This document shows positions 30,857-40,488 of a stretch of DNA of 64,000 nucleotides, one piece after another. The notes beneath the pieces were generated by a model. It had not been told where the DNA came from. It searched no databases and saw only the letters and a program-made list of their open reading frames with translations. A program made the translations under genes and the position numbers. Every line of letters begins with the position of its first letter. The first letter of the stretch is position 1. Source of the DNA: Bradyrhizobium sp. 149 (GTDB lineage Bacteria > Pseudomonadota > Alphaproteobacteria > Rhizobiales > Xanthobacteraceae). The stretch is taken from assembly GCF_023073915.1 (NCBI RefSeq), contig NZ_JADPKK010000022.1:372001-436000 (forward strand), given 5' to 3'.

Positions 30857-31468
30857 ATGGACGACGCCAAGCTCGACGCCCTGGGGCAGACGATCGTTAG
30901 CGCGCTGCCAGGCGCCGCCATCGGTCATTCGGTCGCCTTCAACCAGCTCACGGTCGATGTCGAGGTCAGCAAGATCGTCGAGGTGGTCAAGTACCTCCGC
31001 GACGATCCGAACTGCCGGTTCATCAACTTCACCGACATCACGGCGGTTGACTACCCTTCGCGCGAAAAACGCTTCGACGTGATCTATCACTTCCTGTCAC
31101 CGACGCTGAACGCGCGGATCCGGCTCAAGGCCCAGGCCGACGAGACGACGCAGGTGCCGTCGCTGATCGAAGTGTTCCCGGGCGCCGACTGGTTCGAACG
31201 CGAGGCCTACGACCTCTACGGCGTGATCTTCGTCGGCCATCCCGACATGCGCCGCCTCCTGACCGACTACGGCTTCGAAGGCCATCCGCTGCGCAAGGAC
31301 TTCCCGACCACCGGTTTCGTCGAGGTTCGCTACGACGACCAGGAGAAGCGGGTGGTGTACGAGCCGGTCCGGCTCAACCAGGAATTCCGCAAGTTCGATT
31401 TCCTCTCGCCGTGGGAAGGGGCCGACTATCCGCTTCCCGGCGACGAGAAGGCGGGACCGAAGGCCTGA
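30857..31468 (+). CDS. nuoC: NADH-quinone oxidoreductase subunit C
   Basis: A 203-residue 30-kDa subunit of the hydrophilic arm, separate from NuoD as in alphaproteobacteria (fused in E. coli). Signature: EREAYDLYGVIFVGHPDMRR and LTDYGFEGHPLRKDFP. It starts 11 bases after the nuoB stop and ends two bases before nuoD. Confidence 0.96.
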   Translation: MDDAKLDALGQTIVSALPGAAIGHSVAFNQLTVDVEVSKIVEVVKYLRDDPNCRFINFTDITAVDYPSREKRFDVIYHFLSPTLNARIRLKAQADETTQVPSLIEVFPGADWFEREAYDLYGVIFVGHPDMRRLLTDYGFEGHPLRKDFPTTGFVEVRYDDQEKRVVYEPVRLNQEFRKFDFLSPWEGADYPLPGDEKAGPKA

Positions 31469-31470
31469 TC

Positions 31471-32667
31471 ATGAACGAGCAACCTGAAAATCTCCGCAAC
31501 TTCACCATCAATTTCGGGCCGCAGCATCCCGCGGCGCACGGTGTGTTGCGTCTTGTGCTCGAATTGGACGGCGAGGTCGTCGCCCGCGTCGACCCGCATA
31601 TCGGCCTGCTTCATCGCGGTACCGAGAAGCTGATCGAACAGAAGACCTATCTTCAGGCGATCCCTTATTTCGACCGCCTCGACTACGTCGCGCCGATGAA
31701 CCAGGAGCATGCCTTCTGCATGGCTGCGGAAAAGCTGCTCGGCATCGAGGTGCCGCGCCGCGCGCAGTTGATCCGCGTGCTCTATTGCGAGATCGGCCGC
31801 ATTCTGTCGCACTTGCTCAACGTCACCACGCAGGCGATGGACGTCGGCGCGCTGACCCCGCCGCTGTGGGGTTTTGAAGAGCGCGAGAAGCTGATGGTGT
31901 TCTACGAGCGCGCCTCCGGCAGCCGCATGCACGCAGCCTATTTCCGCGTCGGCGGCGTGCATCAGGACTTGCCGCAGAAGCTGGTCGACGACATCGATGC
32001 CTGGTGCGATCCGTTCCTGAAAGTGGTCGAAGATCTCGACCGGCTGCTCACCGCCAACCGCATCTTCAAGCAGCGCAACGTCGACATCGGCGTGGTGTCG
32101 CTGAAGGAGGCCTGGGAGTGGGGCTTCTCCGGCGTGATGGTGCGCGGCTCTGGCGCGGCCTGGGATCTGCGCAAATCGCAGCCCTATGAATGCTACGCCG
32201 AGTTGGATTTCGACATCCCGATCGGCAAGAACGGCGACTGCTACGACCGCTATCTGATCCGCATGGAAGAGATGCGTCAGTCCGTGCGCATCATGAAGCA
32301 GTGCATCCAGAAGCTGAACGCAGCCGAAGGGAAGGGCCCCGTCGTCGTCGAAGACAACAAGGTCGCGCCGCCGCGCCGCGGCGAGATGAAGCGCTCGATG
32401 GAAGCGCTGATCCATCACTTCAAGCTCTACACCGAAGGCGTTCATGTGCCGGCCGGCGAGGTCTACGCCGCGGTCGAGGCGCCCAAGGGCGAGTTCGGCG
32501 TCTATCTCGTCTCCGACGGCACCAACAAGCCCTACAAGTGCAAGATCCGCGCGCCGGGCTTTGCGCATCTCCAGGCCATGGACCACATCTGCCGCGGTCA
32601 TCTGCTCGCCGACGTCTCGGCGATCCTGGGCTCGCTCGACATCGTGTTCGGAGAGGTCGATCGGTGA
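31471..32667 (+). CDS. nuoD: NADH-quinone oxidoreductase subunit D
   Basis: A 398-residue 49-kDa subunit forming the quinone-binding pocket with NuoB. The N-terminus has NFGPQHPAAHGVLR with the loop His residues that contact quinone, then HIGLLHRGTEKLIE. Normal length. ATG 31471 starts MNEQPENLRNF as in orthologues. The stop overlaps the next start (TGATG), which belongs to a methyltransferase rather than nuoE. Confidence 0.97.
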   Translation: MNEQPENLRNFTINFGPQHPAAHGVLRLVLELDGEVVARVDPHIGLLHRGTEKLIEQKTYLQAIPYFDRLDYVAPMNQEHAFCMAAEKLLGIEVPRRAQLIRVLYCEIGRILSHLLNVTTQAMDVGALTPPLWGFEEREKLMVFYERASGSRMHAAYFRVGGVHQDLPQKLVDDIDAWCDPFLKVVEDLDRLLTANRIFKQRNVDIGVVSLKEAWEWGFSGVMVRGSGAAWDLRKSQPYECYAELDFDIPIGKNGDCYDRYLIRMEEMRQSVRIMKQCIQKLNAAEGKGPVVVEDNKVAPPRRGEMKRSMEALIHHFKLYTEGVHVPAGEVYAAVEAPKGEFGVYLVSDGTNKPYKCKIRAPGFAHLQAMDHICRGHLLADVSAILGSLDIVFGEVDR

Positions 32668-33644
32668 TGGCGCAGGCGCCAATCCAGTTTGACCGTGCCT
32701 CGGGGGCCCTTGAAGGGGCCAACCTGTGGGAGCGGACGGCTGCCTTGGCGCTGGTGACGGGGTCGAAGATCTCCTCGCACTTCTCGCATATGGGCTACAT
32801 CGCGTGCGCCAATCTGCTGCGGAAGACGCTGCCCGAGCGCAACATCGCGATCAAGCTCAACCCCGACGCCGTGTTCGAATTCCCCTACGGCGACGGCTAC
32901 TGGAGCAAGCTGCTCAACCGCTCCTACAATTACGAGGACGAGCTGGAGCTGTTGTTCGCGGACTCCATCGACGTCGATTACACGCTGCTCGATTGCGGCG
33001 CCAATTACGGCTATTGGTCGGTGCTGGTGTCGAGCAAGCCATTCGGTTCGCACAAGGCGATCGCGATCGAGCCGTCGGGGCAGAACTATCCCAAGCTCGC
33101 CAACAACGCCCGCATCAACGGCAATCGCTTCGAGATCATGAAATGTGCGATCGGCGCGGCCCGCGGCACCGCGCGGCTGTCAGGTACCAAGCACGAGGCC
33201 TTCAGCATCGCCGGCGATGCGGCGGCGGGCGGCGAGGACGTGCCGGTCATTGCGCTGGATAATCTCATCGACGACGGCAAGGTCGCGGCCGGCGGCAAGT
33301 ACCTGGTCAAGCTCGACGTCGAAGGCGTCGAGATCGAGGCGATCAAGGGCGGTGCCCGGCTGCTCCAGGCCGACAGCGTCATCATGTGCGAGGAGCACGG
33401 CAGCGACCGTTCGCATGCGGTCTCGCGCTACATCCTCGAACACACCCCGCTGAAGCTGATCGTCTACGATCCCAGCACCCGGCGTATGGAAACGGTGACC
33501 GAGCTGTCGATCCTCGACCGCATCAAGGTCTCGACCCACGTCGGCTACAACGTTTTCGGCACCGCAAGCGCATTCTGGCAGGACAGGATCGATGCCCTGA
33601 ATGCCAAGAACCTGAATGCTAAGTCCGCGCGCCGTATGCAGTGA
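32667..33644 (+). CDS. FkbM-family methyltransferase inserted in the nuo operon
   Basis: A 325-residue SAM-dependent enzyme. Motif I is LLDCGANYGYWSVLV (about 109-123), the acidic strand AIAIEPSGQNYPKLANNA, and the FkbM signature YLVKLDVEGVEIEAIKGGA (about 212-230) followed by MCEEHGSD. It is coupled to nuoD by a one-base stop/start overlap (TGATG) and ends 11 bases before nuoE, so it is made with complex I. FkbM proteins are usually O-methyltransferases for sugars or natural products. A role in modifying a complex I subunit, quinone or lipid is only an inference from position. Codon use looks like its neighbours, so it does not look recently inserted. Confidence 0.88.
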   Translation: MAQAPIQFDRASGALEGANLWERTAALALVTGSKISSHFSHMGYIACANLLRKTLPERNIAIKLNPDAVFEFPYGDGYWSKLLNRSYNYEDELELLFADSIDVDYTLLDCGANYGYWSVLVSSKPFGSHKAIAIEPSGQNYPKLANNARINGNRFEIMKCAIGAARGTARLSGTKHEAFSIAGDAAAGGEDVPVIALDNLIDDGKVAAGGKYLVKLDVEGVEIEAIKGGARLLQADSVIMCEEHGSDRSHAVSRYILEHTPLKLIVYDPSTRRMETVTELSILDRIKVSTHVGYNVFGTASAFWQDRIDALNAKNLNAKSARRMQ

Positions 33645-33655
33645 GAGATTGAGAG

Positions 33656-34267
33656 ATGTCCGTTCGCCGATTAGCACCGAAGGAAGTCCAGCCCGCGAGC
33701 TTTACGTTCACGGACGAGAACCTTGCGTTCGCCAAGCAGCAGATCGCGAAATATCCGGCCGGACGTCAGGCTTCGGCCGTCATCGCCATCCTCTGGCGGG
33801 CACAGGAACAGCACGACGGCTGGGTCTCGGAAGCCGCGATCCGCGTTATCGCCGACATGCTCGACATGCCCTATATCCGCGTGCTCGAGGTCGCGACCTT
33901 CTACACGATGTTCCAGCTGGCCCCGGTCGGCAAGAAAGCCCACGTTCAGGTCTGCGGCACCACGCCGTGCCGGCTGCGCGGCGCCGAGGATCTGATCCAC
34001 GTCTGCGAGCACCGTATCCATCACGAGCCCTTCCATCTCTCCAAGGACGGCAATTTCAGCTGGGAAGAGGTGGAGTGCCTCGGTGCCTGCGTGAATGCGC
34101 CAATGGTGCTGATCGGCAAGGACACTTATGAGGATTTGACCAAGGAAAGCTTCGGCAAGGTGCTCGACGGTTTCGCCTCCGGCAATCCGCCCAAGCCCGG
34201 TCCCCAAAACGGCCGCCAGTTCTCGGCGCCGACGGGCGGGCCGACCACATTGAAGGAGATCACGTGA
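33656..34267 (+). CDS. nuoE: NADH-quinone oxidoreductase subunit E
   Basis: A 203-residue 24-kDa subunit with a thioredoxin-like fold and the N1a [2Fe-2S] cluster. The ligands are CGTTPC and CLGACVNAP. The C-terminus has an extra Pro/Gly-rich tail of about 30 residues (NPPKPGPQNGRQFSAP). ATG 33656. The stop overlaps the next small gene (GTGATG). Confidence 0.96.
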   Translation: MSVRRLAPKEVQPASFTFTDENLAFAKQQIAKYPAGRQASAVIAILWRAQEQHDGWVSEAAIRVIADMLDMPYIRVLEVATFYTMFQLAPVGKKAHVQVCGTTPCRLRGAEDLIHVCEHRIHHEPFHLSKDGNFSWEEVECLGACVNAPMVLIGKDTYEDLTKESFGKVLDGFASGNPPKPGPQNGRQFSAPTGGPTTLKEIT

Positions 34268-34473
34268 TGCGTGATCTCTCGTCGCCGGCAGTTGAAGGGA
34301 GCAGTGTTGTGAAGAAGTGGGGCTTCGTCGCAATGCATTCCGCCGTGGCGGCCGCATTCATTTTCCTGCTTCAGCGCTTCGCCCTGAACGCGTCGCTGGA
34401 ATCCAGTCTGCTCTGGGCGCTGACCTTCGCAGTCTGCGCCGCCGGGCTTGCCTACAAGCAAGCCAACCGTTGA
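34267..34473 (+). CDS. Small two-helix membrane protein between nuoE and nuoF
   Basis: 68 residues from ATG 34267 (overlapping the nuoE stop), or 54 residues from GTG 34309, which has a better ribosome site (AAGGGAG eight bases upstream). Two hydrophobic segments, AMHSAVAAAFIFLLQRFAL and LLWALTFAVCAAGLAYK, form a hairpin with a basic end. It is not a recognised Nuo subunit. Position inside the operon suggests an accessory or assembly role for complex I, but nothing in the sequence proves it. Confidence 0.65.
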   Translation: MRDLSSPAVEGSSVVKKWGFVAMHSAVAAAFIFLLQRFALNASLESSLLWALTFAVCAAGLAYKQANR

Positions 34474-34488
34474 TCGGAAAGCACTGAC

Positions 34489-35814
<1,326 letters not shown>

Positions 35815-35819
35815 AGACA

Positions 35820-37895
35820 ATGACCAAGCTCATCATCGACGGCAAAGAGATCGATGTCCCCGCCGAATACACGCTGCTTCAGGCGTGCGAGGCGGCCGGC
35901 GCCGAGATTCCGCGCTTCTGCTATCACGAGCGGCTGTCGATCGCCGGCAATTGCCGGATGTGCCTCGTCGAGGTGAAGGGCGGCCCGAAGCCGGTCGCAA
36001 GCTGCGCCTGGGGCGTGCGCGATTGCCGTCCGGGTCCCAAGGGCGAACCGCCGGAAATCTCCACCCGTTCGCCGATGGTGAAGAAGGCGCGCGAAGGCGT
36101 GATGGAATTCCTTCTCATCAACCATCCGCTGGATTGCCCGATCTGCGACCAGGGCGGCGAGTGCGATCTGCAGGACCAGGCGATGGGCTACGGTGTCGAC
36201 ACCAGCCGCTTCGCCGAGAACAAGCGCGCGGTCGAGGACAAATATCTCGGCGCGCTGGTCAAGACCTCGATGAACCGCTGCATCCAGTGCACCCGCTGCG
36301 TCCGCTTCTCGGCGGAAGTGGCTGGCGCGCCTGAAATGGGTGCGACCGGCCGCGGCGAGGACATGGAGATCACGACCTATCTCGAGCACGCGCTGACCTC
36401 GGAACTGCAGGGCAATCTCGTCGACATCTGCCCGGTCGGCGCGCTGACCTCGAAGCCGTATGCCTTTGCGGCGCGCCCTTGGGAGCTCGGCAAGACCCAG
36501 TCGATCGACGTGATGGACGGTTTGGGCTCCGCGATCCGCGTCGACACCCGCGGCCGCGAAGTGATGCGTATCCTGCCGCGCATCAACGAGGCCGTGAACG
36601 AGGAGTGGATCTCCGACAAGACCCGCCACGTCGTCGACGGCCTGCGCACCCAGCGCCTCGACCGGCCCTATATCCGCGAAGCCGGCAAGCTGCGCGCGGC
36701 GAGCTGGCCCGAGGCCTTTGCCGCGATCGCCGCGAAAGCGGCTCGCACCGACGGCAAGCGCATCGGCGCGATTGCGGGCGACCTCGCCGGCGTCGAAGAG
36801 ATGTTCGCGCTGAAGGATCTGCTGGCCAAGTACGGCTCGGCCAATCTGGCGGTGCAGGGCGGTGACGCCTTCGATCCCGCGCTCGGCCGCGGCTCCTACA
36901 TCTTCAATCCAACGCTTGTCGGCGTCGAGCAGGCCGATGCGCTGCTCATCATCGGCGCCAATCCGCGGAAAGAGGCGGCCGTGTTCAACGCCCGCATCCG
37001 CAAGCGCTGGCGCGCCGGCGGCTTCAAGGTGGGCGTGATCGGCGCCAAGGCCGACCTGACCTACGATTATGACCATCTCGGCGCAGGCACCGATACACTG
37101 GGCGAGCTCGCAGCCGGCAAGCACTCCTTCATGGACGTGCTGAAGAACGCCAAGAACCCGATCATCCTGGTCGGCGCGGGCGCCGCCTCGCGCCACGATG
37201 GCGCCGCCATTCTCGCAGCCGCCGCCAAGCTCGCGCTCGACGTCGGCGCGCTCAAGGACGGCTGGAACGGTTTTGGCGTGCTGCATGAGAGCGCTTCGCG
37301 CGTCGGTGCGCTCGATATCGGCTTTGTCGCCGGTCAGGGCGGGCTGAACGCGGCGCAGATGACGACGTTCGGGACGCTCGATCTGCTGTTCCTGCTCGGC
37401 GCCGACGAGATCAAGCCGGCGGACGGCACCTTCGTCGTCTATATCGGCACCCACGGCGACCGCGGCGCGCATCGCGCCGACGTGATTCTGCCGGCGGCAG
37501 CCTACACCGAGAAGTCCGCGATCTACGTCAACACCGAAGGCCGCGTGCAGATGACCGGACGCGCCGCATTCCCGCCGGGCGAGGCCCGCGAGGACTGGGC
37601 GATTGTCCGCGCGCTCTCGGAGGCGCTCGGCAATAAGCTCGGCTATGACTCGTTGTCGGCCCTGCGCCAGGCGATCTTCAAGGCCGTGCCGCATCTGATC
37701 CGTCTCGACCAGATCGAGGCCGGCTCCGCCGACCAGATCAAGAAGCTCGCGGGGAAGGGCGGCACGACGGAGAAGGCCGCGTTCAAGCCGCTCGTCGAGG
37801 ACTTCTATTTGACCAACCCAATCGCGCGTGCGTCCGCCGTGATGGCGGAGTGTTCGCGGCTTGCCTCCGGGCAGATGCTGACCGCAGCGGAGTGA
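35820..37895 (+). CDS. nuoG: NADH-quinone oxidoreductase subunit G
   Basis: A 691-residue 75-kDa subunit. The N-terminal ferredoxin-like domain holds a [2Fe-2S] cluster (FCYHERLSIAGNCRMCLVEV), then the His-Cys N5 ligands (HPLDCPICDQGGECDLQ) and N4 ligands (CIQCTRCVRF ... CPVGALTS). A molybdopterin-oxidoreductase-like domain without cofactor follows. Shorter than E. coli NuoG (about 900), as usual for alphaproteobacteria and mitochondria. Confidence 0.96.
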   Translation: MTKLIIDGKEIDVPAEYTLLQACEAAGAEIPRFCYHERLSIAGNCRMCLVEVKGGPKPVASCAWGVRDCRPGPKGEPPEISTRSPMVKKAREGVMEFLLINHPLDCPICDQGGECDLQDQAMGYGVDTSRFAENKRAVEDKYLGALVKTSMNRCIQCTRCVRFSAEVAGAPEMGATGRGEDMEITTYLEHALTSELQGNLVDICPVGALTSKPYAFAARPWELGKTQSIDVMDGLGSAIRVDTRGREVMRILPRINEAVNEEWISDKTRHVVDGLRTQRLDRPYIREAGKLRAASWPEAFAAIAAKAARTDGKRIGAIAGDLAGVEEMFALKDLLAKYGSANLAVQGGDAFDPALGRGSYIFNPTLVGVEQADALLIIGANPRKEAAVFNARIRKRWRAGGFKVGVIGAKADLTYDYDHLGAGTDTLGELAAGKHSFMDVLKNAKNPIILVGAGAASRHDGAAILAAAAKLALDVGALKDGWNGFGVLHESASRVGALDIGFVAGQGGLNAAQMTTFGTLDLLFLLGADEIKPADGTFVVYIGTHGDRGAHRADVILPAAAYTEKSAIYVNTEGRVQMTGRAAFPPGEAREDWAIVRALSEALGNKLGYDSLSALRQAIFKAVPHLIRLDQIEAGSADQIKKLAGKGGTTEKAAFKPLVEDFYLTNPIARASAVMAECSRLASGQMLTAAE

Positions 37896-37899
37896 GCTG

Positions 37900-38967
37900 A
37901 TGGAATTCTTCGAAAGCGCATTCTGGACCGGGTTCCTCTGGCCGCTGATCATCATGATTGCGGAAAGCGTCCTGGTGCTGGTCGTCCTGCTGGTGGCGAT
38001 CGCCTACATCCTGCTCGCCGACCGCAAGATCTGGGCGGCGGTGCAGATCCGCCGCGGTCCGAACGTGGTCGGGCCGTGGGGCCTGCTGCAATCCTTCGCC
38101 GACCTCCTGAAGTTCGTGCTGAAGGAGCCGATCATCCCGTCCGGCGCCAACAAGGGCGTGTTTCTCCTTGCTCCCTTGGTCTCATGCGTGCTCGCGCTGG
38201 CCGCCTGGGCGGTGATCCCGACCAATCTCGGCTGGGTGATCTCCGACATCAATGTCGGCGTCCTCTTCATCTTCGCGATCTCGTCGTTGTCGATCTACGG
38301 CATCATCATGGCCGGGTGGTCGTCGAACTCGAAATACCCGTTCCTGGCGGCGTTGCGCTCGGCGGCGCAGATGGTGTCCTACGAGGTCTCGATCGGCTTC
38401 GTGATCATCACGGTACTGCTCTGCGCCGGCACGCTGAATCTCTCGGCCGTGGTCGAGGCGCAGCATGTCCGCGGCCTGGCCAGCCTGATCGGGTTGCCGC
38501 AACTCACCATCCTGAACTGGTACGTCTGGCCGCTGTTCCCGATGTTCGTGATCTTCTACGTCTCGGCGCTGGCGGAAACCAACCGTCCGCCGTTCGACCT
38601 CGTCGAAGCGGAATCCGAGCTCGTCGCCGGCTTCATGGTCGAATACGGCTCGACGCCGTATCTGCTGTTCATGCTCGGCGAGTACGTCGCGATTGCCACG
38701 ATGTGCGCGATGGCGACGATCCTGTTCCTCGGGGGCTGGCTGCCGCCGGTGGACCTGCCGCCCTTCAACTGGGTGCCGGGGATCATCTGGTTCTCGCTGA
38801 AACTGTTTTTCATGTTCTTCCTGTTCGCGATGGCCAAGGCGATCGTGCCGCGCTACCGCTACGATCAACTGATGCGCCTCGGCTGGAAGGTGTTCCTGCC
38901 GTTGTCGCTGGCGATGGTGATCGTGGTGGCCGGCGTGCTGCACTTCGCCGGCATCGCGCCGAAGTGA
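37900..38967 (+). CDS. nuoH: NADH-quinone oxidoreductase subunit H
   Basis: A 355-residue membrane subunit at the junction of the two arms, forming part of the quinone chamber. Signatures: DRKIWAAVQIRRGPNVVGPWG (within about 45-66) and AETNRPPFDLVEAESELVAG with the charged residues of the E-channel. Eight or nine helices. Starts four bases after nuoG. Confidence 0.97.
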   Translation: MEFFESAFWTGFLWPLIIMIAESVLVLVVLLVAIAYILLADRKIWAAVQIRRGPNVVGPWGLLQSFADLLKFVLKEPIIPSGANKGVFLLAPLVSCVLALAAWAVIPTNLGWVISDINVGVLFIFAISSLSIYGIIMAGWSSNSKYPFLAALRSAAQMVSYEVSIGFVIITVLLCAGTLNLSAVVEAQHVRGLASLIGLPQLTILNWYVWPLFPMFVIFYVSALAETNRPPFDLVEAESELVAGFMVEYGSTPYLLFMLGEYVAIATMCAMATILFLGGWLPPVDLPPFNWVPGIIWFSLKLFFMFFLFAMAKAIVPRYRYDQLMRLGWKVFLPLSLAMVIVVAGVLHFAGIAPK

Positions 38968-38975
38968 GGGCCGTC

Positions 38976-39470
38976 ATGGGTATCAACATCAACGCCACTG
39001 CACGCTCGCTCCTGTTGTCGGAATTCGTCTCGGCGTTCTTCCTCGCCATGCGCTATTTCTTCCAGCCGAAGCCGACGCTGAACTATCCGTTCGAGAAGGG
39101 CCCGATCTCGCCGCGCTTCCGCGGCGAGCACGCGCTGCGCCGCTATCCGAACGGCGAAGAGCGCTGCATCGCCTGCAAGCTGTGCGAAGCGATCTGCCCG
39201 GCGCAGGCCATCACCATCGAGGCCGGCCCGCGCCGCAACGACGGCACCCGCCGCACCGTGCGCTACGACATCGACATGGTGAAGTGCATCTATTGCGGCC
39301 TCTGCCAGGAAGCCTGTCCGGTCGATGCCATTGTCGAAGGTCCGAACTTCGAGTTCGCGACCGAGACCCGCGAGGAACTGTTCTATGACAAGGCCAAGCT
39401 GCTCGCCAATGGCGACCGCTGGGAACGCGAGATCGCGAAAGCGATCGAGCTCGACGCGCCGTACCGGTGA
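38976..39470 (+). CDS. nuoI: NADH-quinone oxidoreductase subunit I
   Basis: A 164-residue subunit with two [4Fe-4S] clusters (N6a, N6b) that pass electrons toward NuoB. The ligand sets are CIACKLCEAICPAQA and CIYCGLCQEACPVDA. An amphipathic N-terminus (FFLAMRYFFQPKPTLNYPFE) lies on the membrane. The ATG at 38976 gives the family N-terminus although the frame is open far upstream. Confidence 0.97.
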   Translation: MGININATARSLLLSEFVSAFFLAMRYFFQPKPTLNYPFEKGPISPRFRGEHALRRYPNGEERCIACKLCEAICPAQAITIEAGPRRNDGTRRTVRYDIDMVKCIYCGLCQEACPVDAIVEGPNFEFATETREELFYDKAKLLANGDRWEREIAKAIELDAPYR

Positions 39471-39479
39471 GATGAGAGC

Positions 39480-40118
39480 ATGATCCTTCCCGCGCTGTTC
39501 TTCTATCTGTTCGCCGGCGTCTGCGTCGCCTCGGCGGTGATGGTGATTGTCTCGCGCAATCCCGTGCACTCCGTGCTGTACCTGATCCTGGCCTTCGTCA
39601 ACGCCTCCGGCCTGTTCGTGCTGATGGGCGCCGAATTCCTGGCGATGATCCTGATCGTCGTCTATGTCGGCGCCGTCGCCGTGCTGTTCCTCTTCGTGAT
39701 CATGATGCTCGACGTCGACTTCCTCGAGTTGCGCGAGGGCTTCATCGAGTATCTGCCGGTCGGCCTGGTGATCGGCGGCATCTTCCTGTTCGAGCTGCTG
39801 CTCACGGTCGGCTTCTGGGTCATCAATCCCGGCGTCGCCAAGACGATCACGGCGGCGATCCCGACCAACGTCTCCAATACCGAGGCGCTGGGCCTGGTGC
39901 TCTATACGAAGTACATCCACTACTTCCAGCTCTCGGGCATGGTGCTCCTGGTCGCGATGATCGGCGCCATCGTGTTGACACTGCGGCACAAGGCGAGCGT
40001 GAAGCGGCAGGACATCAACGTCCAGAACGCGCGCACGCCCGAAATTGCGATGGCGATACGCAAGGTGGCGCCGGGGCAGGGGCTCCAGGACTCTGACGCG
40101 GCGGAGTGGGTGAAATGA
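39480..40118 (+). CDS. nuoJ: NADH-quinone oxidoreductase subunit J
   Basis: A 212-residue membrane subunit with five helices, including the TM3 segment LIVVYVGAVAVLFLFVIMML that contains the pi-bulge region. The C-terminal cytosolic tail (KASVKRQDINVQNARTPEIA) is longer than in E. coli. Its stop overlaps nuoK (ATGA). Confidence 0.95.
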   Translation: MILPALFFYLFAGVCVASAVMVIVSRNPVHSVLYLILAFVNASGLFVLMGAEFLAMILIVVYVGAVAVLFLFVIMMLDVDFLELREGFIEYLPVGLVIGGIFLFELLLTVGFWVINPGVAKTITAAIPTNVSNTEALGLVLYTKYIHYFQLSGMVLLVAMIGAIVLTLRHKASVKRQDINVQNARTPEIAMAIRKVAPGQGLQDSDAAEWVK

Positions 40119-40423
40119 CGATCGGGCTCGGACACTATCTTGCGGTCGGCGCGATCCTGTTCACGCTCGGAATCCTCGGCATCTTCCTGAACCGCAAGAA
40201 CATCATCGTCATCCTGATGTCGATCGAGCTGATCCTGCTCGCGGTCAACATCAACCTCGTGGCGTTCTCGACCTTCCTCGGCGACATCGTCGGGCAGGTC
40301 TTCGCGCTTCTGGTGCTCACCGTCGCGGCCGCTGAAGCCGCGATTGGTCTTGCCATCCTGGTGGTCTATTTCCGCAACCGCGGCTCGATCGCGGTTGAGG
40401 ACGTCAATCTGATGAAGGGCTAA
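40115..40423 (+). CDS. nuoK: NADH-quinone oxidoreductase subunit K
   Basis: A 102-residue, three-helix membrane subunit. The two conserved buried glutamates appear in ILMSIELILLAVNINLV and VAAAEAAIGLAILV. ATG 40115 overlaps nuoJ by four bases. It is followed by a 65-base gap that holds a palindromic repeat before nuoL, the largest gap in the second half of the operon. Confidence 0.96.
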   Translation: MTIGLGHYLAVGAILFTLGILGIFLNRKNIIVILMSIELILLAVNINLVAFSTFLGDIVGQVFALLVLTVAAAEAAIGLAILVVYFRNRGSIAVEDVNLMKG

Positions 40424-40426
40424 CGC

Positions 40427-40473
40427 GCATGATCCGGAAAAGTGGATACCGGTTTTCCGGTCAGATCATACGC
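40427..40473. repeat. Palindromic repeat family B, copy 1, between nuoK and nuoL
   Basis: GCATGATCCGGAAAA (40427-40441) faces GGTTTTCCGGTCAGATCATAC (40451-40471), with a short central spacer. A second copy with the same arms is at 49142-49186. It lies inside the nuo operon, so in the transcript it would form a stem-loop between two cistrons. Confidence 0.85.
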
Positions 40474-40488
40474 AAAGAGAAATAAGTC

